NCBI GenBank assembly: GCA_900547035.1
Contig: URFM01000023.1
Coordinates: 1 to 47,260, forward strand
Reading direction: 5' to 3'
Origin: an uncultured Clostridium sp.
Lineage (GTDB): Bacteria; Bacillota; Clostridia; Lachnospirales; Lachnospiraceae
DNA length: 47,260 nt
The notes beneath the pieces were generated by a model. The model did no database searches, was not told where the DNA came from, and saw only the letters and a program-made list of their open reading frames with translations. Below, in pieces: positions 34,464-42,971 of this stretch (the stretch's first letter is position 1; each line of letters starts with the position of its first letter). Made by a program: the position numbers and the translations under genes.

Positions 34464-35106
34464 TCCGATAAGCGCAGTCCCTCTTTCCACAGACTTCACA
34501 GCCTCCTACCCTGCAGCGAACAGGCGTCTTTCCAACCCCCATCACCGCAGTTACCGACTTGGTAGGCATCATAAGAAATCCCTCGGTCAGCGTAATGCCC
34601 ACACGCTTTCCTGCCTCCAGTCCGTGAAGGATCTGAGGCTGGCAGTCCAGCGGAAAATCTCCGTAGCCCGGACTGAACCTGGGCCGCAGATAAAATCCCT
34701 GTCTCTCATAGTCTTCCCTCAATTTCCGGCAGACCTGGTCGCAGTATTCCTCCAGTACAGCGGCTGCCCCAGCCTGAAGAGCCACCGTTCGGCTCATATC
34801 CAGCCGATTGTACCGGCGGATCAGGTGATCCACACCGATTCCAAGAGTGGCTGCAAAGACCAGCAGCTTATGGCAGTCCTTCAGATTTTTTTCCAGATTC
34901 CGGCTGACAGTCCGAAAGCAGTCCGTTTCAATCACGCCGTCCCCGGGCATTTTTAAGGGGAACTCCCGAACCACATATCTGGGCTCGCAGACTTCCCCCA
35001 GCATGGCCAGACACTCCTCCGCCAAATTCAGGACTTCAGGGGGAACCTCCCCCTTGCAGCCCATGTAGCGCAGGACCTCCCCGCGCTTTACCGTCGCAAA
35101 ATCCAT
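34456..35106 (-). CDS. Methionine synthase activation-domain protein
   Basis: A 216-residue free-standing relative of the MetH AdoMet-binding reactivation domain. The region LQAGAAAVLEEYCDQVCRKL and RPRFSPGYGDFPLDCQ (the equivalent of the RxSFGYP block that binds AdoMet) leads to GITLTEGFLMMPTKSVTAVMG. The C-terminus has a Cys-rich tail, CRVGGCEVCGKRDC, that could bind metal or a cluster. A split arrangement with a short MetH is known, for example in Thermotoga. It lies directly after metF and before metH, which supports the role. AAGGAG precedes the start within metF. Confidence 0.88.
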   Translation of the reverse strand: MDFATVKRGEVLRYMGCKGEVPPEVLNLAEECLAMLGEVCEPRYVVREFPLKMPGDGVIETDCFRTVSRNLEKNLKDCHKLLVFAATLGIGVDHLIRRYNRLDMSRTVALQAGAAAVLEEYCDQVCRKLREDYERQGFYLRPRFSPGYGDFPLDCQPQILHGLEAGKRVGITLTEGFLMMPTKSVTAVMGVGKTPVRCRVGGCEVCGKRDCAYRRG

Positions 35107-35964
35107 CTATGCCAGTATCTCCTTCAGATTTTCCTGAATCTTCGCCGCCACATCGGGCTTATTCATCGAATAAACGTGGATTCCGTTGACCCCGTTGGCA
35201 ATCAAGTCAATAATCTGCTCCGTAGCGTAAGCGATGCCCGCCTGCTTCATAGCTGCGGGATTGTCCCCGAATCGGTCTACAATGGCTTTAAACCTGGCTG
35301 GCAGATAAGTCCCGCTCATTCCGGTGATGCGCTTAATCTGGCTCGCGTGGGTCACCGGCATGATTCCGGCGATAACCGGCACCGTGATTCCCTTTTCTCG
35401 GATGCGGTAAAGATAGCTGTACAAAATGCTGTTGTCAAAAAACATCTGGGTGGTGACGAAATCGCAGCCCGCCTCCACCTTTTCCTTCAGGTAGTCCATG
35501 TCTACCGACTTGTTGGCAGACTCCACATGGCCTTCCGGATAGCAGGCCGCTCCGATGCAGAAATCTCCGCTCTCCTTAATTTCCCGAATCAGCTGGGAGG
35601 CGTACCGGTATTCCTTCGGGGTCACGCCGTCCGCCGGAATATCTCCTCTCAGAGCCAGAATATTCTCAATCTTCTTCTCCTTCAGCTCCTCCAGAACCTG
35701 GTGAACCTTCTCCTTAGTGGAGGAAACGCAGGTCAGATGGGCCAGAGGCGTCACGCCCTGATCCTGGATCATAGAGGCGATTGCTACCGTATATTTGCTG
35801 GTTCCTCCGCCCGCGCCGTAAGTAACGCTCATAAAAGAAGGCTTCAGCTTGGCGATTTCCTTGGCCGCCGCCTCCACGCTCTCATATGCCGCCTCTGTCT
35901 TCGGCGGAAACACCTCAAAGGATAAAGTTGGTTTTCCCTGTGCCAGTATGTCTCTAATCTTCAT
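35107..35964 (-). CDS. metF: Methylenetetrahydrofolate reductase
   Basis: A 285-residue flavin-dependent reductase making 5-methyltetrahydrofolate, the methyl donor for MetH. Typical text is LSFEVFPPKTE at the N-terminus, SVTYGAGGG, HLTCVS, ENILALRGDIP and the YPEGHVES block. The start at 35964 follows AAAGGAGAGACATAAG; the earlier in-frame ATG lies before that site. It is the first gene of metF-activation protein-metH-DUF368. A perfect promoter lies about 25 bases upstream, leaving no room for a riboswitch. Confidence 0.95.
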   Translation of the reverse strand: MKIRDILAQGKPTLSFEVFPPKTEAAYESVEAAAKEIAKLKPSFMSVTYGAGGGTSKYTVAIASMIQDQGVTPLAHLTCVSSTKEKVHQVLEELKEKKIENILALRGDIPADGVTPKEYRYASQLIREIKESGDFCIGAACYPEGHVESANKSVDMDYLKEKVEAGCDFVTTQMFFDNSILYSYLYRIREKGITVPVIAGIMPVTHASQIKRITGMSGTYLPARFKAIVDRFGDNPAAMKQAGIAYATEQIIDLIANGVNGIHVYSMNKPDVAAKIQENLKEILA

Positions 35965-35988
35965 CTTATGTCTCTCCTTTGTCATCCC

Positions 35989-36017
35989 ATTATACGGACT
36001 GCGGCTTCATCTGTCAA
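35989..36017 (-). promoter_or_regulatory. Consensus metF promoter overlapping the methyltransferase stop
   Basis: On the minus strand TTGACA (36012-36017), 17 bases and TATAAT (35989-35994) match consensus exactly. The TGA stop codon of the methyltransferase gene (36014-36016) lies inside the -35 box. The predicted leader to metF is about 18 bases. Confidence 0.88.
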
Positions 36018-38161
36018 TGAGGCTGCCCGTAATTGACAATGAGAACCTCCCGCTCCCGTCCCTTTTTATCTTTCTTGTGGTAGCTGGAATTAGAATATCC
36101 GAAATCCAGGGAAATCATCCGGTATCGTTCCCGATTTCTCTCCACCCAGTCCAGCAGAATCTCATTTTTGCCTGCCGGACCCTCCACTACGTTGGAGAGG
36201 GCAAAAGAGTGCCCGCAGGCGTCCACCCGGTCTAAATAAGCCAAAAGCTCCTCCTCATCCTTCCCGGTCCACCCCTTTTGCTCATTGTAGGTGGCGCAGG
36301 TAATCAGATAGGGCGGATCCGCATAGAAAAAGGTTCCCTCTCCAAAATCCTCCGGACGGATTTTGCGGAAATCCTGGTTGGAAAAACGGTAATCCCCACA
36401 CTTCAGCCGTCTCATAAAGGCCTGCAGCTTCTGCTGCATCCGCAGATTAAAATCCCGTTTGCCCACCGGTAGGTTAAACTCCCCTTTCCGGTTAAAACGA
36501 ATCTGATTGTTGAAGGAGTAGACGATGAGCACATAGAGCATCAGATAGTACTCCCCGTCCCGTTCCTTCTTCCCGTTAAAGGCCTTCCGCAGCTTCAAAA
36601 ACGGCTCACGATTGAAGGAGGCCAGACCGTCCCCGGAATTTTCGCAGTGATAGTATCCGTATCCGTGCTCCCAGGATTTAGAAAGCCCGAAACGTTCAAT
36701 TAAATCCCCGGTCTGCCGGAAGACCTCCTGCTCCTCCTGGTCCTTCAGCACCTCAAAGAGCCCCGTCAGCCAGGGGTTGGTATCGTTGAACAGGACCTTG
36801 CTGGTTGGGGCATTGATTCCCACGTTGCAGCCGCCGCAGAACAAGTCCACCATCTGGTCCATATCCTGCGGAAACAGAGGCAGCAGCTGGGGCAGCAGCT
36901 TGAATTTCCCTCCCGTGTAGTTTAAGGGCGAGGGAACCGGCTCCTTGTGATAGTCCCGGCATTTGCACAGAAACAGCCGCTCTTCATTTTCCTTGATGTC
37001 CGATTTCCCGGTAGTGAAAGCCTTGTAGCTCTCGGAGTAGACTTGAACCTCCCCCTTCTTCTCCAAAATCCGCAGGATATCCTCGTCGCTGATTTTCGCG
37101 TTGGAGCGCTCATTCCCCTTGCGGGCCATATTGTTATAGGAAAGGAGAATGTATTTTGCGTGAATATGTTTTACCAGATCTTCAAAGGCCTCCGCCGCCC
37201 GGGCGGTGCAGTAATCGCTCTTTAAGGCAGTCCGGTCCATCTTCCGGGCAACGCCGTAAACTTTTGGCTTCTCCCAGCGGGCCACATTTTCCAGAAGGTG
37301 ATAGGCGTCGCAATACTGTCTGGAATTGTAGGGCGGGTCAATGTAGACTAAGTCCGCCTCAATGCGGCGCACCAGCTGGTTGGTGTCCTCGTTAAAACAG
37401 AGGTTGTTGGGGTTTAAATGCTGTGATGGCTGGGGAAGGGCAAGGGTGAGCCTGCGCTCAAATTTCACTCCCTGGCGGTAAGCGTCGTAATGACCGCAGG
37501 TATTGGCAATCTTGTCCATGGCGTACAGAAGGGAGGTGATCAGAAGGGCCCTCTCCCGGCGGTTGATGGTTCCCTTTCCATAGAGAGTCTCGATGTTCTC
37601 CCGGATATAGCCGATCCTGGCACAGTCCTCCCTGGAAAAATAGGTGTCCGAGAAATTCTCCGTCATATAGTTTTCCTCGTCCACCGGAACCGTGTTGTAG
37701 TCTAAAATCAGCTCCAGAAGCTTTTCCTCGGAATAGGGCTGACTGTCAAACCAGGCCACATGGCAGATGTAATTGCTGTACATCAAATCATTAGTCATCA
37801 GCTTCTTATCCGTAAAGGCAGAGGCCACCGCCCCGGTTCCGGCAAAAATATCCGCCACCGTCCGGATGCCGGGACACTGCTCCTTCACAATGGACCGGAT
37901 GAAATCCAGCAGCTTGTACTTGTTTCCCAGATAGCGGCGGTTGTTGATATGGATGGTTTTATAGGATTCCTCCTGTTTCTCCTCCGCCGGGATCTTCCGT
38001 TCCTTTAGCAGCTGCCTGACCGTCTCACAGACCTGACGGGTCCACCGGGGCCTTCCGTTCTCATCCAGCTCCACCTGGAAGGCTCCGTTATTTTTCAGAT
38101 AATAGAGATAGGATCTGGAAATGTCCAATTCCCTGGCAATCTGAGTTGCCGTCATGTCCAT
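36014..38161 (-). CDS. Fused double N6-adenine DNA methyltransferase (M.FokI-like layout)
   Basis: A 715-residue protein with an N-terminal helix-turn-helix (about residues 1-55, TATQIARELDISRSYLYYL) and two D12-class adenine methyltransferase domains. Domain 1 has YLGNKYKLLDFI, the AdoMet motif DIFAGTGAV (104-112) and catalytic DPPY (275-278). Domain 2 has NYTGGKFKLLPQLL, VDLFCGGCNVG (438-448) and DPPY (615-618). Both catalytic motifs are intact. The layout matches M.FokI, whose two domains modify the two strands of an asymmetric site. No restriction endonuclease gene is in the window, so it is solitary here. Recognition sequence unknown. Confidence 0.9.
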   Translation of the reverse strand: MDMTATQIARELDISRSYLYYLKNNGAFQVELDENGRPRWTRQVCETVRQLLKERKIPAEEKQEESYKTIHINNRRYLGNKYKLLDFIRSIVKEQCPGIRTVADIFAGTGAVASAFTDKKLMTNDLMYSNYICHVAWFDSQPYSEEKLLELILDYNTVPVDEENYMTENFSDTYFSREDCARIGYIRENIETLYGKGTINRRERALLITSLLYAMDKIANTCGHYDAYRQGVKFERRLTLALPQPSQHLNPNNLCFNEDTNQLVRRIEADLVYIDPPYNSRQYCDAYHLLENVARWEKPKVYGVARKMDRTALKSDYCTARAAEAFEDLVKHIHAKYILLSYNNMARKGNERSNAKISDEDILRILEKKGEVQVYSESYKAFTTGKSDIKENEERLFLCKCRDYHKEPVPSPLNYTGGKFKLLPQLLPLFPQDMDQMVDLFCGGCNVGINAPTSKVLFNDTNPWLTGLFEVLKDQEEQEVFRQTGDLIERFGLSKSWEHGYGYYHCENSGDGLASFNREPFLKLRKAFNGKKERDGEYYLMLYVLIVYSFNNQIRFNRKGEFNLPVGKRDFNLRMQQKLQAFMRRLKCGDYRFSNQDFRKIRPEDFGEGTFFYADPPYLITCATYNEQKGWTGKDEEELLAYLDRVDACGHSFALSNVVEGPAGKNEILLDWVERNRERYRMISLDFGYSNSSYHKKDKKGREREVLIVNYGQPH

Positions 38162-38206
38162 AAGTTTCTTCTCCTCTTCTGCAACTAAATTTCCATTCCA
38201 TTGGAC

Positions 38207-38235
38207 ATTATAACCGATTAAAGGATGGAAAACAA
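38207..38235 (-). promoter_or_regulatory. Promoter of the methyltransferase gene
   Basis: The minus strand shows TTGTTT (38230-38235), 17 bases and a perfect TATAAT (38207-38212), some 45 bases before the start codon. Confidence 0.7.
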
Positions 38236-38268
38236 GGGATTTTTCCCTCTCTTAACAAACATACGTTC

Positions 38269-38324
38269 TAAAAACCGGATGCCCTCTCATTTTTCCGAAA
38301 TTTAGGGAGAGCATCCGGTTTTTC
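38269..38324 (-). terminator. Terminator after the ygiQ-like gene
   Basis: Arms AAAAACCGGATGCCCTCTC and GAGAGCATCCGGTTTTT form a long stem ending in T-runs on either strand. It begins immediately at the stop codon of the radical SAM gene. Confidence 0.88.
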
Positions 38325-40244
38325 CTAAACATTTTTCTTTTTGTGGATATTCCGTATGGTTTTCTTCTTAGCGCGCTTCTGCTCCGGCTTTTTCTTCCCG
38401 CCGAACGTCCCGTTCGCCGCCCGCATTTCCCCGAAGCTTCTTCCCCCGCGGGGCCGGATGAGGCATTTCCGGTCGTATCCGATCAGATCCGTCCGTCCCG
38501 CCCGCTTCAGTGCTTCCTCCACCAGATCGTAATTTTTCGGATTCCGGTACTGGATCAACGCCCTCTGCATGGCCTTCTCGTGAGGGCTGACCGGCACGTA
38601 CACCGGCTCCATGGTTCTGGGATCCAAGCCCGTATAGTACATACAGGTGGAAATGGTCGAAGGAGTGGGGTAAAAGTCCTGCACCTGCTCCGGCATGTAT
38701 CCCAAATCCCGCAGATACTCGGCCAGCTCCACCGCATCCTTTAAGGTAGAGCCCGGATGGGAGGACATGAGATAGGGCACCAGATACTGCTTGAGCCCTA
38801 AGCGGGCATTCATCTGCTCGTACTCCTTCACAAACTGGCGGTACACCTTGTTTTTCGGCTTTCCCATCCTGGAGAGCACCTCGTCGGACACATGCTCCGG
38901 CGCCACCTTCAGCTGGCCGCTGACATGGTACTGGCACAGCTCCTTCAAGAACTGACGGCTCTTGTCCGCCAGCAGGTAGTCGAAGCGGATGCCGGAACGG
39001 ATGAACACCTTCTTTACCCCCGGCAGGGCCCGGAGGCGGCGCAGGAGGCGGATATAGTCGCTGTGGTCCGCGTTGAGATTTCTGCAGGGCTCCGGGAACA
39101 GGCACTGACGCCCCGGGCAGGCTCCCTTTGTCATCTGTTTTTCGCAGGCCGGGAAACGGAAATTGGCGGTGGGCCCTCCCACATCGTGAATGTAGCCCTT
39201 AAAATCCGGCTCTTTTGTCAGAAGTTCCGCTTCCTCCGCCAGGGAGTCGTGGCTTCTGACCTGGATAATCCTGCCCTGGTGAAAGGTCAGAGCGCAGAAA
39301 CTGCAGGCGCCAAAGCAGCCCCGGTTGCTGATGAGGGAAAATTTCACCTCCTGGATGGCCGGGATTCCGCCTTTCTCCTCGTAAGAAGGATGATAGGTGC
39401 GCATATAGGGCAGGCCGTAAACCTCGTCCATCTCCTCCTGGGTCAAAGGCTTGGCCGCCGGATTCTGCACCACCCACAGATGGTCCTCCGCGTAAGGCTC
39501 CGCCAGCCGTTTTCCCGTAAAGGGGTCCGTGTTGCAGTATTGGATATAGAAGCTTTTGGCGTACTCCCGCCTATCCTGCAGAAGCTTCCGGTATGAGGGA
39601 AGCAGTTCATAGTCATAAACGGATTCCAGGCTTTTGGTCCGGTACACCGTTCCCTCCACAAAGGTAATGTCCTTTACGTCAATCCCGGCGTTCAGGGCGT
39701 CGGCAATCTCCACGATGGAGCGTTCCCCCATACCGTAGGAAATCAGGTCCGCCTGGGCGTCCAGCAAGATGGAGCGCTTCAGACGGTCGGACCAGTAATC
39801 ATAGTGTGCCAGCCTGCGCAGGCTGGCCTCGATTCCTCCGATAATAATGGGCGTATTCTTATATACCGAACGGATCAGATTGCCATATACGATGGTTGCG
39901 TAATCCGGGCGTTTTCCCATCTCTCCCCCCGGCGTATAGGAATCTTTGGAACGGCGCTTCTTGGAAACTGCGTAATGGTTCACCATAGAGTCCATATTTC
40001 CGCCGGAAATCAAAAATCCCAGCCTCGGCTCTCCCAGGGCCGTGATGCTTTCCGGGTCCTTCCAGTCCGGCTGAGGGATGATTCCAACCTTATAGCCGTG
40101 GGCTTCCAGCACGCGGCTGATGATCGCATGACCAAAAGAGGGATGGTCCACATAGGCATCCCCCGTAACATAGACAAAGTCGCACTGTTCCCATCCCCGC
40201 CGCTCCATATCAGCCCGGCTGATGGGCAAAAAATCGTGTATCAT
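38325..40244 (-). CDS. YgiQ-family radical SAM protein
   Basis: A 639-residue member of the YgiQ (UPF0313) radical SAM family. An N-terminal domain (about residues 1-290) with ISGGNMDSMVNHY and IIIGGIEASLRRLAHYDYW precedes the cluster motif CFGACSFC, which binds [4Fe-4S] with S-adenosylmethionine. A later block RSGIRFDYLL and HPGSTLKDAVELAEYLRDLG is typical. The C-terminal tail is Lys/Arg-rich. No reaction has been assigned to the family. GGAAAGGATC precedes the ATG. It is downstream of rlmH. Confidence 0.92.
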   Translation of the reverse strand: MIHDFLPISRADMERRGWEQCDFVYVTGDAYVDHPSFGHAIISRVLEAHGYKVGIIPQPDWKDPESITALGEPRLGFLISGGNMDSMVNHYAVSKKRRSKDSYTPGGEMGKRPDYATIVYGNLIRSVYKNTPIIIGGIEASLRRLAHYDYWSDRLKRSILLDAQADLISYGMGERSIVEIADALNAGIDVKDITFVEGTVYRTKSLESVYDYELLPSYRKLLQDRREYAKSFYIQYCNTDPFTGKRLAEPYAEDHLWVVQNPAAKPLTQEEMDEVYGLPYMRTYHPSYEEKGGIPAIQEVKFSLISNRGCFGACSFCALTFHQGRIIQVRSHDSLAEEAELLTKEPDFKGYIHDVGGPTANFRFPACEKQMTKGACPGRQCLFPEPCRNLNADHSDYIRLLRRLRALPGVKKVFIRSGIRFDYLLADKSRQFLKELCQYHVSGQLKVAPEHVSDEVLSRMGKPKNKVYRQFVKEYEQMNARLGLKQYLVPYLMSSHPGSTLKDAVELAEYLRDLGYMPEQVQDFYPTPSTISTCMYYTGLDPRTMEPVYVPVSPHEKAMQRALIQYRNPKNYDLVEEALKRAGRTDLIGYDRKCLIRPRGGRSFGEMRAANGTFGGKKKPEQKRAKKKTIRNIHKKKNV

Positions 40245-40265
40245 GACAGATCCTTTCCACTCTTC

Positions 40266-40745
40266 CTATTTATGATATGGCTCCCCGGCCCGTATCCGGA
40301 AGCTCCGGTAAATCTGCTCCAGCAAAATAACCCGCATCAGCTGATGAGGGAAGGTCATGGCAGAAAAGCTGAGAGCGAAATCCGCTCTCCTCATCACTTC
40401 TTTGGAAAGCCCCAGAGAACCTCCGATCAAAAAAACCAGCTGGCTTTTTCCCTCCACCGCCAGCCGCTCCATACGGGCCGCCAGCTCCAGGGAATCCAGC
40501 TGCTTTCCCTCCACCGCCAGAGCGATTACATAGGCGCCCTCCCGAATCTGGTCCAGAATCCGGCGTCCTTCCTTCTCCTTAATCTGCTCTTCCAGTGCCT
40601 CGCTTGCCCCATCCGGCGTCTTCTCATCTGCCACCTGGATGATTTCCAGGCGGCAATAGCGGCTCAGGCGCTTGGAGTACTCCCTGATGGCATCCTCAAA
40701 ATACCGCTCTTTTATCTTTCCCACCGCAATCAGAGTGATTTTCAT
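40266..40745 (-). CDS. rlmH: 23S rRNA (pseudouridine1915-N3)-methyltransferase
   Basis: A 159-residue SPOUT-class methyltransferase that methylates pseudouridine 1915 in helix 69 of 23S rRNA on assembled 70S ribosomes. The beginning MKITLIAVGKIKE, the AdoMet knot LVFLIGGSLGLS and the C-terminal FPHQLMRVILLEQIYRSFRI with the closing EPYHK are all diagnostic. Length is normal. The start overlaps the end of the GNAT gene by four bases. Confidence 0.97.
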   Translation of the reverse strand: MKITLIAVGKIKERYFEDAIREYSKRLSRYCRLEIIQVADEKTPDGASEALEEQIKEKEGRRILDQIREGAYVIALAVEGKQLDSLELAARMERLAVEGKSQLVFLIGGSLGLSKEVMRRADFALSFSAMTFPHQLMRVILLEQIYRSFRIRAGEPYHK

Positions 40746-41254
40746 TCTTTAAACTCCAAAATCATGTCGTACCACACGGCTCCCCCGTGGACGGACTTGG
40801 AAAGCCCCAGCAGGCGGTAGCCCAGTTTTTCATAAAAACCAATCAAACGCTCCTTGCAGGTCAGGATGAGGCCTGCTCTGCCCTGATTTCCGGCTCTCCG
40901 GATCATGGTCCTCATCAGGTCCGCGGCAATTCCCTGCCCTCGGAACTCCTCCACCACATCCAATCCGAAAATAGCCTGGTAGGCCCCTCTTGGATTGTGC
41001 AGGCTGATATCCTCAAACATCTCATCGGAAATGGTTCTCTCGTCGGTTACGGCCCCGTTGATGAATCCGATGATGCGGTCCGATTTTGACAGCTGCGCCA
41101 CCAAAAAACTATCGCGGTAAGCGGCCAGACGCTCTCTGATCTGTTCTCTCCCCGCCGCTTCAGCCGCAGGAAAGCAGGCCGCCTCCACAGCGGCAATCTG
41201 ATCCAGATCCTCCGGGCGGGCCGTCCGTATTCTGTATTCTATTTTCTCTCTCAT
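40742..41254 (-). CDS. GNAT-family N-acetyltransferase
   Basis: A 170-residue GCN5-related acetyltransferase that would transfer an acetyl group from acetyl-CoA. The fold's first strand is YRIRTARPEDLDQIAAVE, and the acetyl-CoA loop is FRGQGIAADLM (motif A, Q/RxxGxG/A). The block AGLILTCKERLIGFYEKLGY is typical of motif B. Substrate unknown. The ribosome site is weak; the start lies just past a dispersed repeat. It overlaps rlmH by four bases. Confidence 0.88.
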   Translation of the reverse strand: MREKIEYRIRTARPEDLDQIAAVEAACFPAAEAAGREQIRERLAAYRDSFLVAQLSKSDRIIGFINGAVTDERTISDEMFEDISLHNPRGAYQAIFGLDVVEEFRGQGIAADLMRTMIRRAGNQGRAGLILTCKERLIGFYEKLGYRLLGLSKSVHGGAVWYDMILEFKE

Positions 41255-41266
41255 CGATCTCGTTCC

Positions 41267-41359
41267 GTAACTGTTCAGTACCCCACAGGTGCAGGCCTAC
41301 TGAACAATTATCTCGCTCCTTTTTTCGTTTTTTTCTTTGCTGCCGTCCTGAACTGTTAA
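41267..41359. repeat. Dispersed repeat element with three arms
   Basis: Three arms are seen on the plus strand: GTAACTGTTCAGTA (41267-41280), TACTGAACAATTA (41298-41310) and GCCGTCCTGAACTGTTAA (41342-41359). The first two form a hairpin; the third, on the minus strand, begins with the TAA stop codon of the orphan response regulator. A poly-pyrimidine stretch lies between. Confidence 0.65.
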
Positions 41360-42063
41360 TTTTTTACATGGAAGTAATATCCCACGCCCCATTTGGTATG
41401 AACGTACTTGGGATCGCTGGGGCTGGGCTCAATCTTCTCACGCAAGCGGCGCACATGAACGTCCACTGTACGCACGTCCCCGTTTTCCATAGCCCGGTTG
41501 CCCCACACATAGGTCAGAAGCGCTTCCCTGCTGTAAACCTTGTTGGGATTGCGCACCAGAAGCTCCAAAAGGTCAAATTCCTTGGCCGTCAGGTTAATCT
41601 CCTTCCCGGCGATGTTCACCCGCCGGCTCTCCGTATCCATCTGCAGGTCCCCGGCTCCAATGACGGTATTCTTCTTCTCTTCCTTCCGGTATTTGCGGCT
41701 CTTGCCGCTGCGGCGCATGATTGCCTTAATCCTGGCCTTTACCTCCAGGATATTAAAGGGCTTGCTGATATAATCGTCGGCCCCGTACTCCAGTCCCAGA
41801 ATCTTATCCATATCTCCGCCCTTGGCCGTCAGCATGATAATGGGCATATCGGAAAATTCTCGGATGGCCTGGCAAACCTCGTAGCCGTCAAACTTCGGCA
41901 GCATCACATCCAGCAGGACCATATCATATTCGGTCTTTTTGGCCAGTTCAATGGCCTCTTCGCCGTCATAGGCGCAGTCAACCTCCATCCCGTCCTGCTC
42001 TAGACTGAAACGGATTCCCTTCACAATCAGCTTTTCATCATCTACCACTAAAACTCTCGGCAT
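41356..42063 (-). CDS. Orphan OmpR-family response regulator
   Basis: A 235-residue regulator close in style to WalR/PhoP. The receiver domain starts MPRVLVVDDEKLIVKG, has its phospho-acceptor in VLLDVMLPKFDGYEV, and ADDYISKPF. A winged-helix domain ends HTKWGVGYYFHVKN. The start at 42063 follows AGGGGAACGAT; the frame also opens at a GTG seven codons earlier. No histidine kinase gene adjoins it; its neighbours are comEA and a GNAT gene. The stop codon lies inside a dispersed repeat. Confidence 0.92.
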   Translation of the reverse strand: MPRVLVVDDEKLIVKGIRFSLEQDGMEVDCAYDGEEAIELAKKTEYDMVLLDVMLPKFDGYEVCQAIREFSDMPIIMLTAKGGDMDKILGLEYGADDYISKPFNILEVKARIKAIMRRSGKSRKYRKEEKKNTVIGAGDLQMDTESRRVNIAGKEINLTAKEFDLLELLVRNPNKVYSREALLTYVWGNRAMENGDVRTVDVHVRRLREKIEPSPSDPKYVHTKWGVGYYFHVKN

Positions 42064-42150
42064 ATCGTTCCCCTGTTCTATCACTCAAAGCCATACCCGG
42101 CTTTTCAATTTGTTTTATATGCATCAGATTCCATCAGGCTTTTATTCACA

Positions 42151-42184
42151 GAAACGCCGGGCGTCTGCTGGCGCCCGGAGTTTC
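42151..42184 (-). terminator. Stem-loop after the comEA-like gene
   Basis: Arms GAAACGCCGGGCG (42151-42163) and CGCCCGGAGTTTC (42172-42184) pair with one mismatch. The U-run after it on the minus strand is poor (TGTGAATAAAAG), so termination is probably incomplete. Confidence 0.6.
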
Positions 42185-42196
42185 CGGCCGGTATGC

Positions 42197-42856
42197 TTAT
42201 ACCGTAATCGAATCCTTAATCTTCTGAAAAGCTCCCTCCTTGATGCCGGACACATTCATAATGTCCTCAATCCGTTCAAAGGGGCCGTGCTCCTGCCGAT
42301 AGCGGATGATATCCTCTGCCCGGGACTCACCGATTCCCGTCAGGGTCATCAGCTGTTCTTTTCCTGCAGTATTCAGATTCACCTTTGCTTCCTGAGAATC
42401 TCCCTGCGGCATACTTTCCTGAGGAGATCCCGTTCTTGCCCACTCCTTTGCTTCCTGGAGGTTGGGAACCTGAATCTTCATCCCGTCGGTGATCTCCTGG
42501 GCCAGGTTCAAATACCAAACAGCGGCATCGGCGCTAAATCCACCTGCCATCTCCACTGCCTGATAGATCCTGCTTCCCGCTTCAAGCTCATAGACGCCCG
42601 GCGCATTCACCTGCCCGCACACATGGACAAAGCAGGAAGCCTCGGTAGAAGGGGCGGTCTCCCGGGAAAAGTTCTCTGCAGAAGACATTTCTTTTTCCCC
42701 TGCCTCTGCTTCCTCGGACTCAGCCGGAGTTTCCAATATAATCTCCTGTTTTTCCCCGCTGAGGGGTCCGCAGCTATAACAAATTCCGGCGGCAGTCACC
42801 GCCAGAATTACAGCTCCCATTTTCAGCCTTTTCAGCAGCTTCAGATTCATTTTCAA
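42197..42856 (-). CDS. comEA: ComEA-like competence DNA-binding protein
   Basis: A 219-residue membrane-anchored protein. An N-terminal transmembrane segment spans about residues 12-29. An SLBB-type domain follows (about 73-135, VCGQVNAPGVYELEAGSRIYQAVEMAGG), then a helix-hairpin-helix DNA-binding domain (about 157-219, VNLNTAGKEQLMTLTGIG and RIEDIMNVSGI). ComEA binds incoming double-stranded DNA at the cell surface during transformation. The usual partner comEC is not adjacent. The start is taken as TTG at 42856, nine bases from AAAGGAG; an ATG two codons later is possible. Confidence 0.9.
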   Translation of the reverse strand: MKMNLKLLKRLKMGAVILAVTAAGICYSCGPLSGEKQEIILETPAESEEAEAGEKEMSSAENFSRETAPSTEASCFVHVCGQVNAPGVYELEAGSRIYQAVEMAGGFSADAAVWYLNLAQEITDGMKIQVPNLQEAKEWARTGSPQESMPQGDSQEAKVNLNTAGKEQLMTLTGIGESRAEDIIRYRQEHGPFERIEDIMNVSGIKEGAFQKIKDSITV

Positions 42857-42905
42857 TGGCTCTCTCTCCTTTTCCGAAAGGAAGCCATCTTGGCCTGATA
42901 ATCAT

Positions 42906-42934
42906 ATTCTATCGGAATCCTTGCGCAAATACAA
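42906..42934 (-). promoter_or_regulatory. Promoter of the comEA-like gene
   Basis: The minus strand shows TTGTAT (42929-42934), 17 bases and TAGAAT (42906-42911), about 45 bases before the start codon. Confidence 0.6.
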
Positions 42935-42971
42935 GGGTTATTTACAGAAAATATACCCCGAAAATCCCGTT

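Noticed and set aside
35965..36013. SAM or cobalamin riboswitch upstream of metF
   Set aside because: The consensus promoter leaves a leader of about 18 bases, too short for any riboswitch.
36014..38161. A complete restriction-modification system
   Set aside because: Both methyltransferase domains are in one protein, but no endonuclease gene lies on either side.
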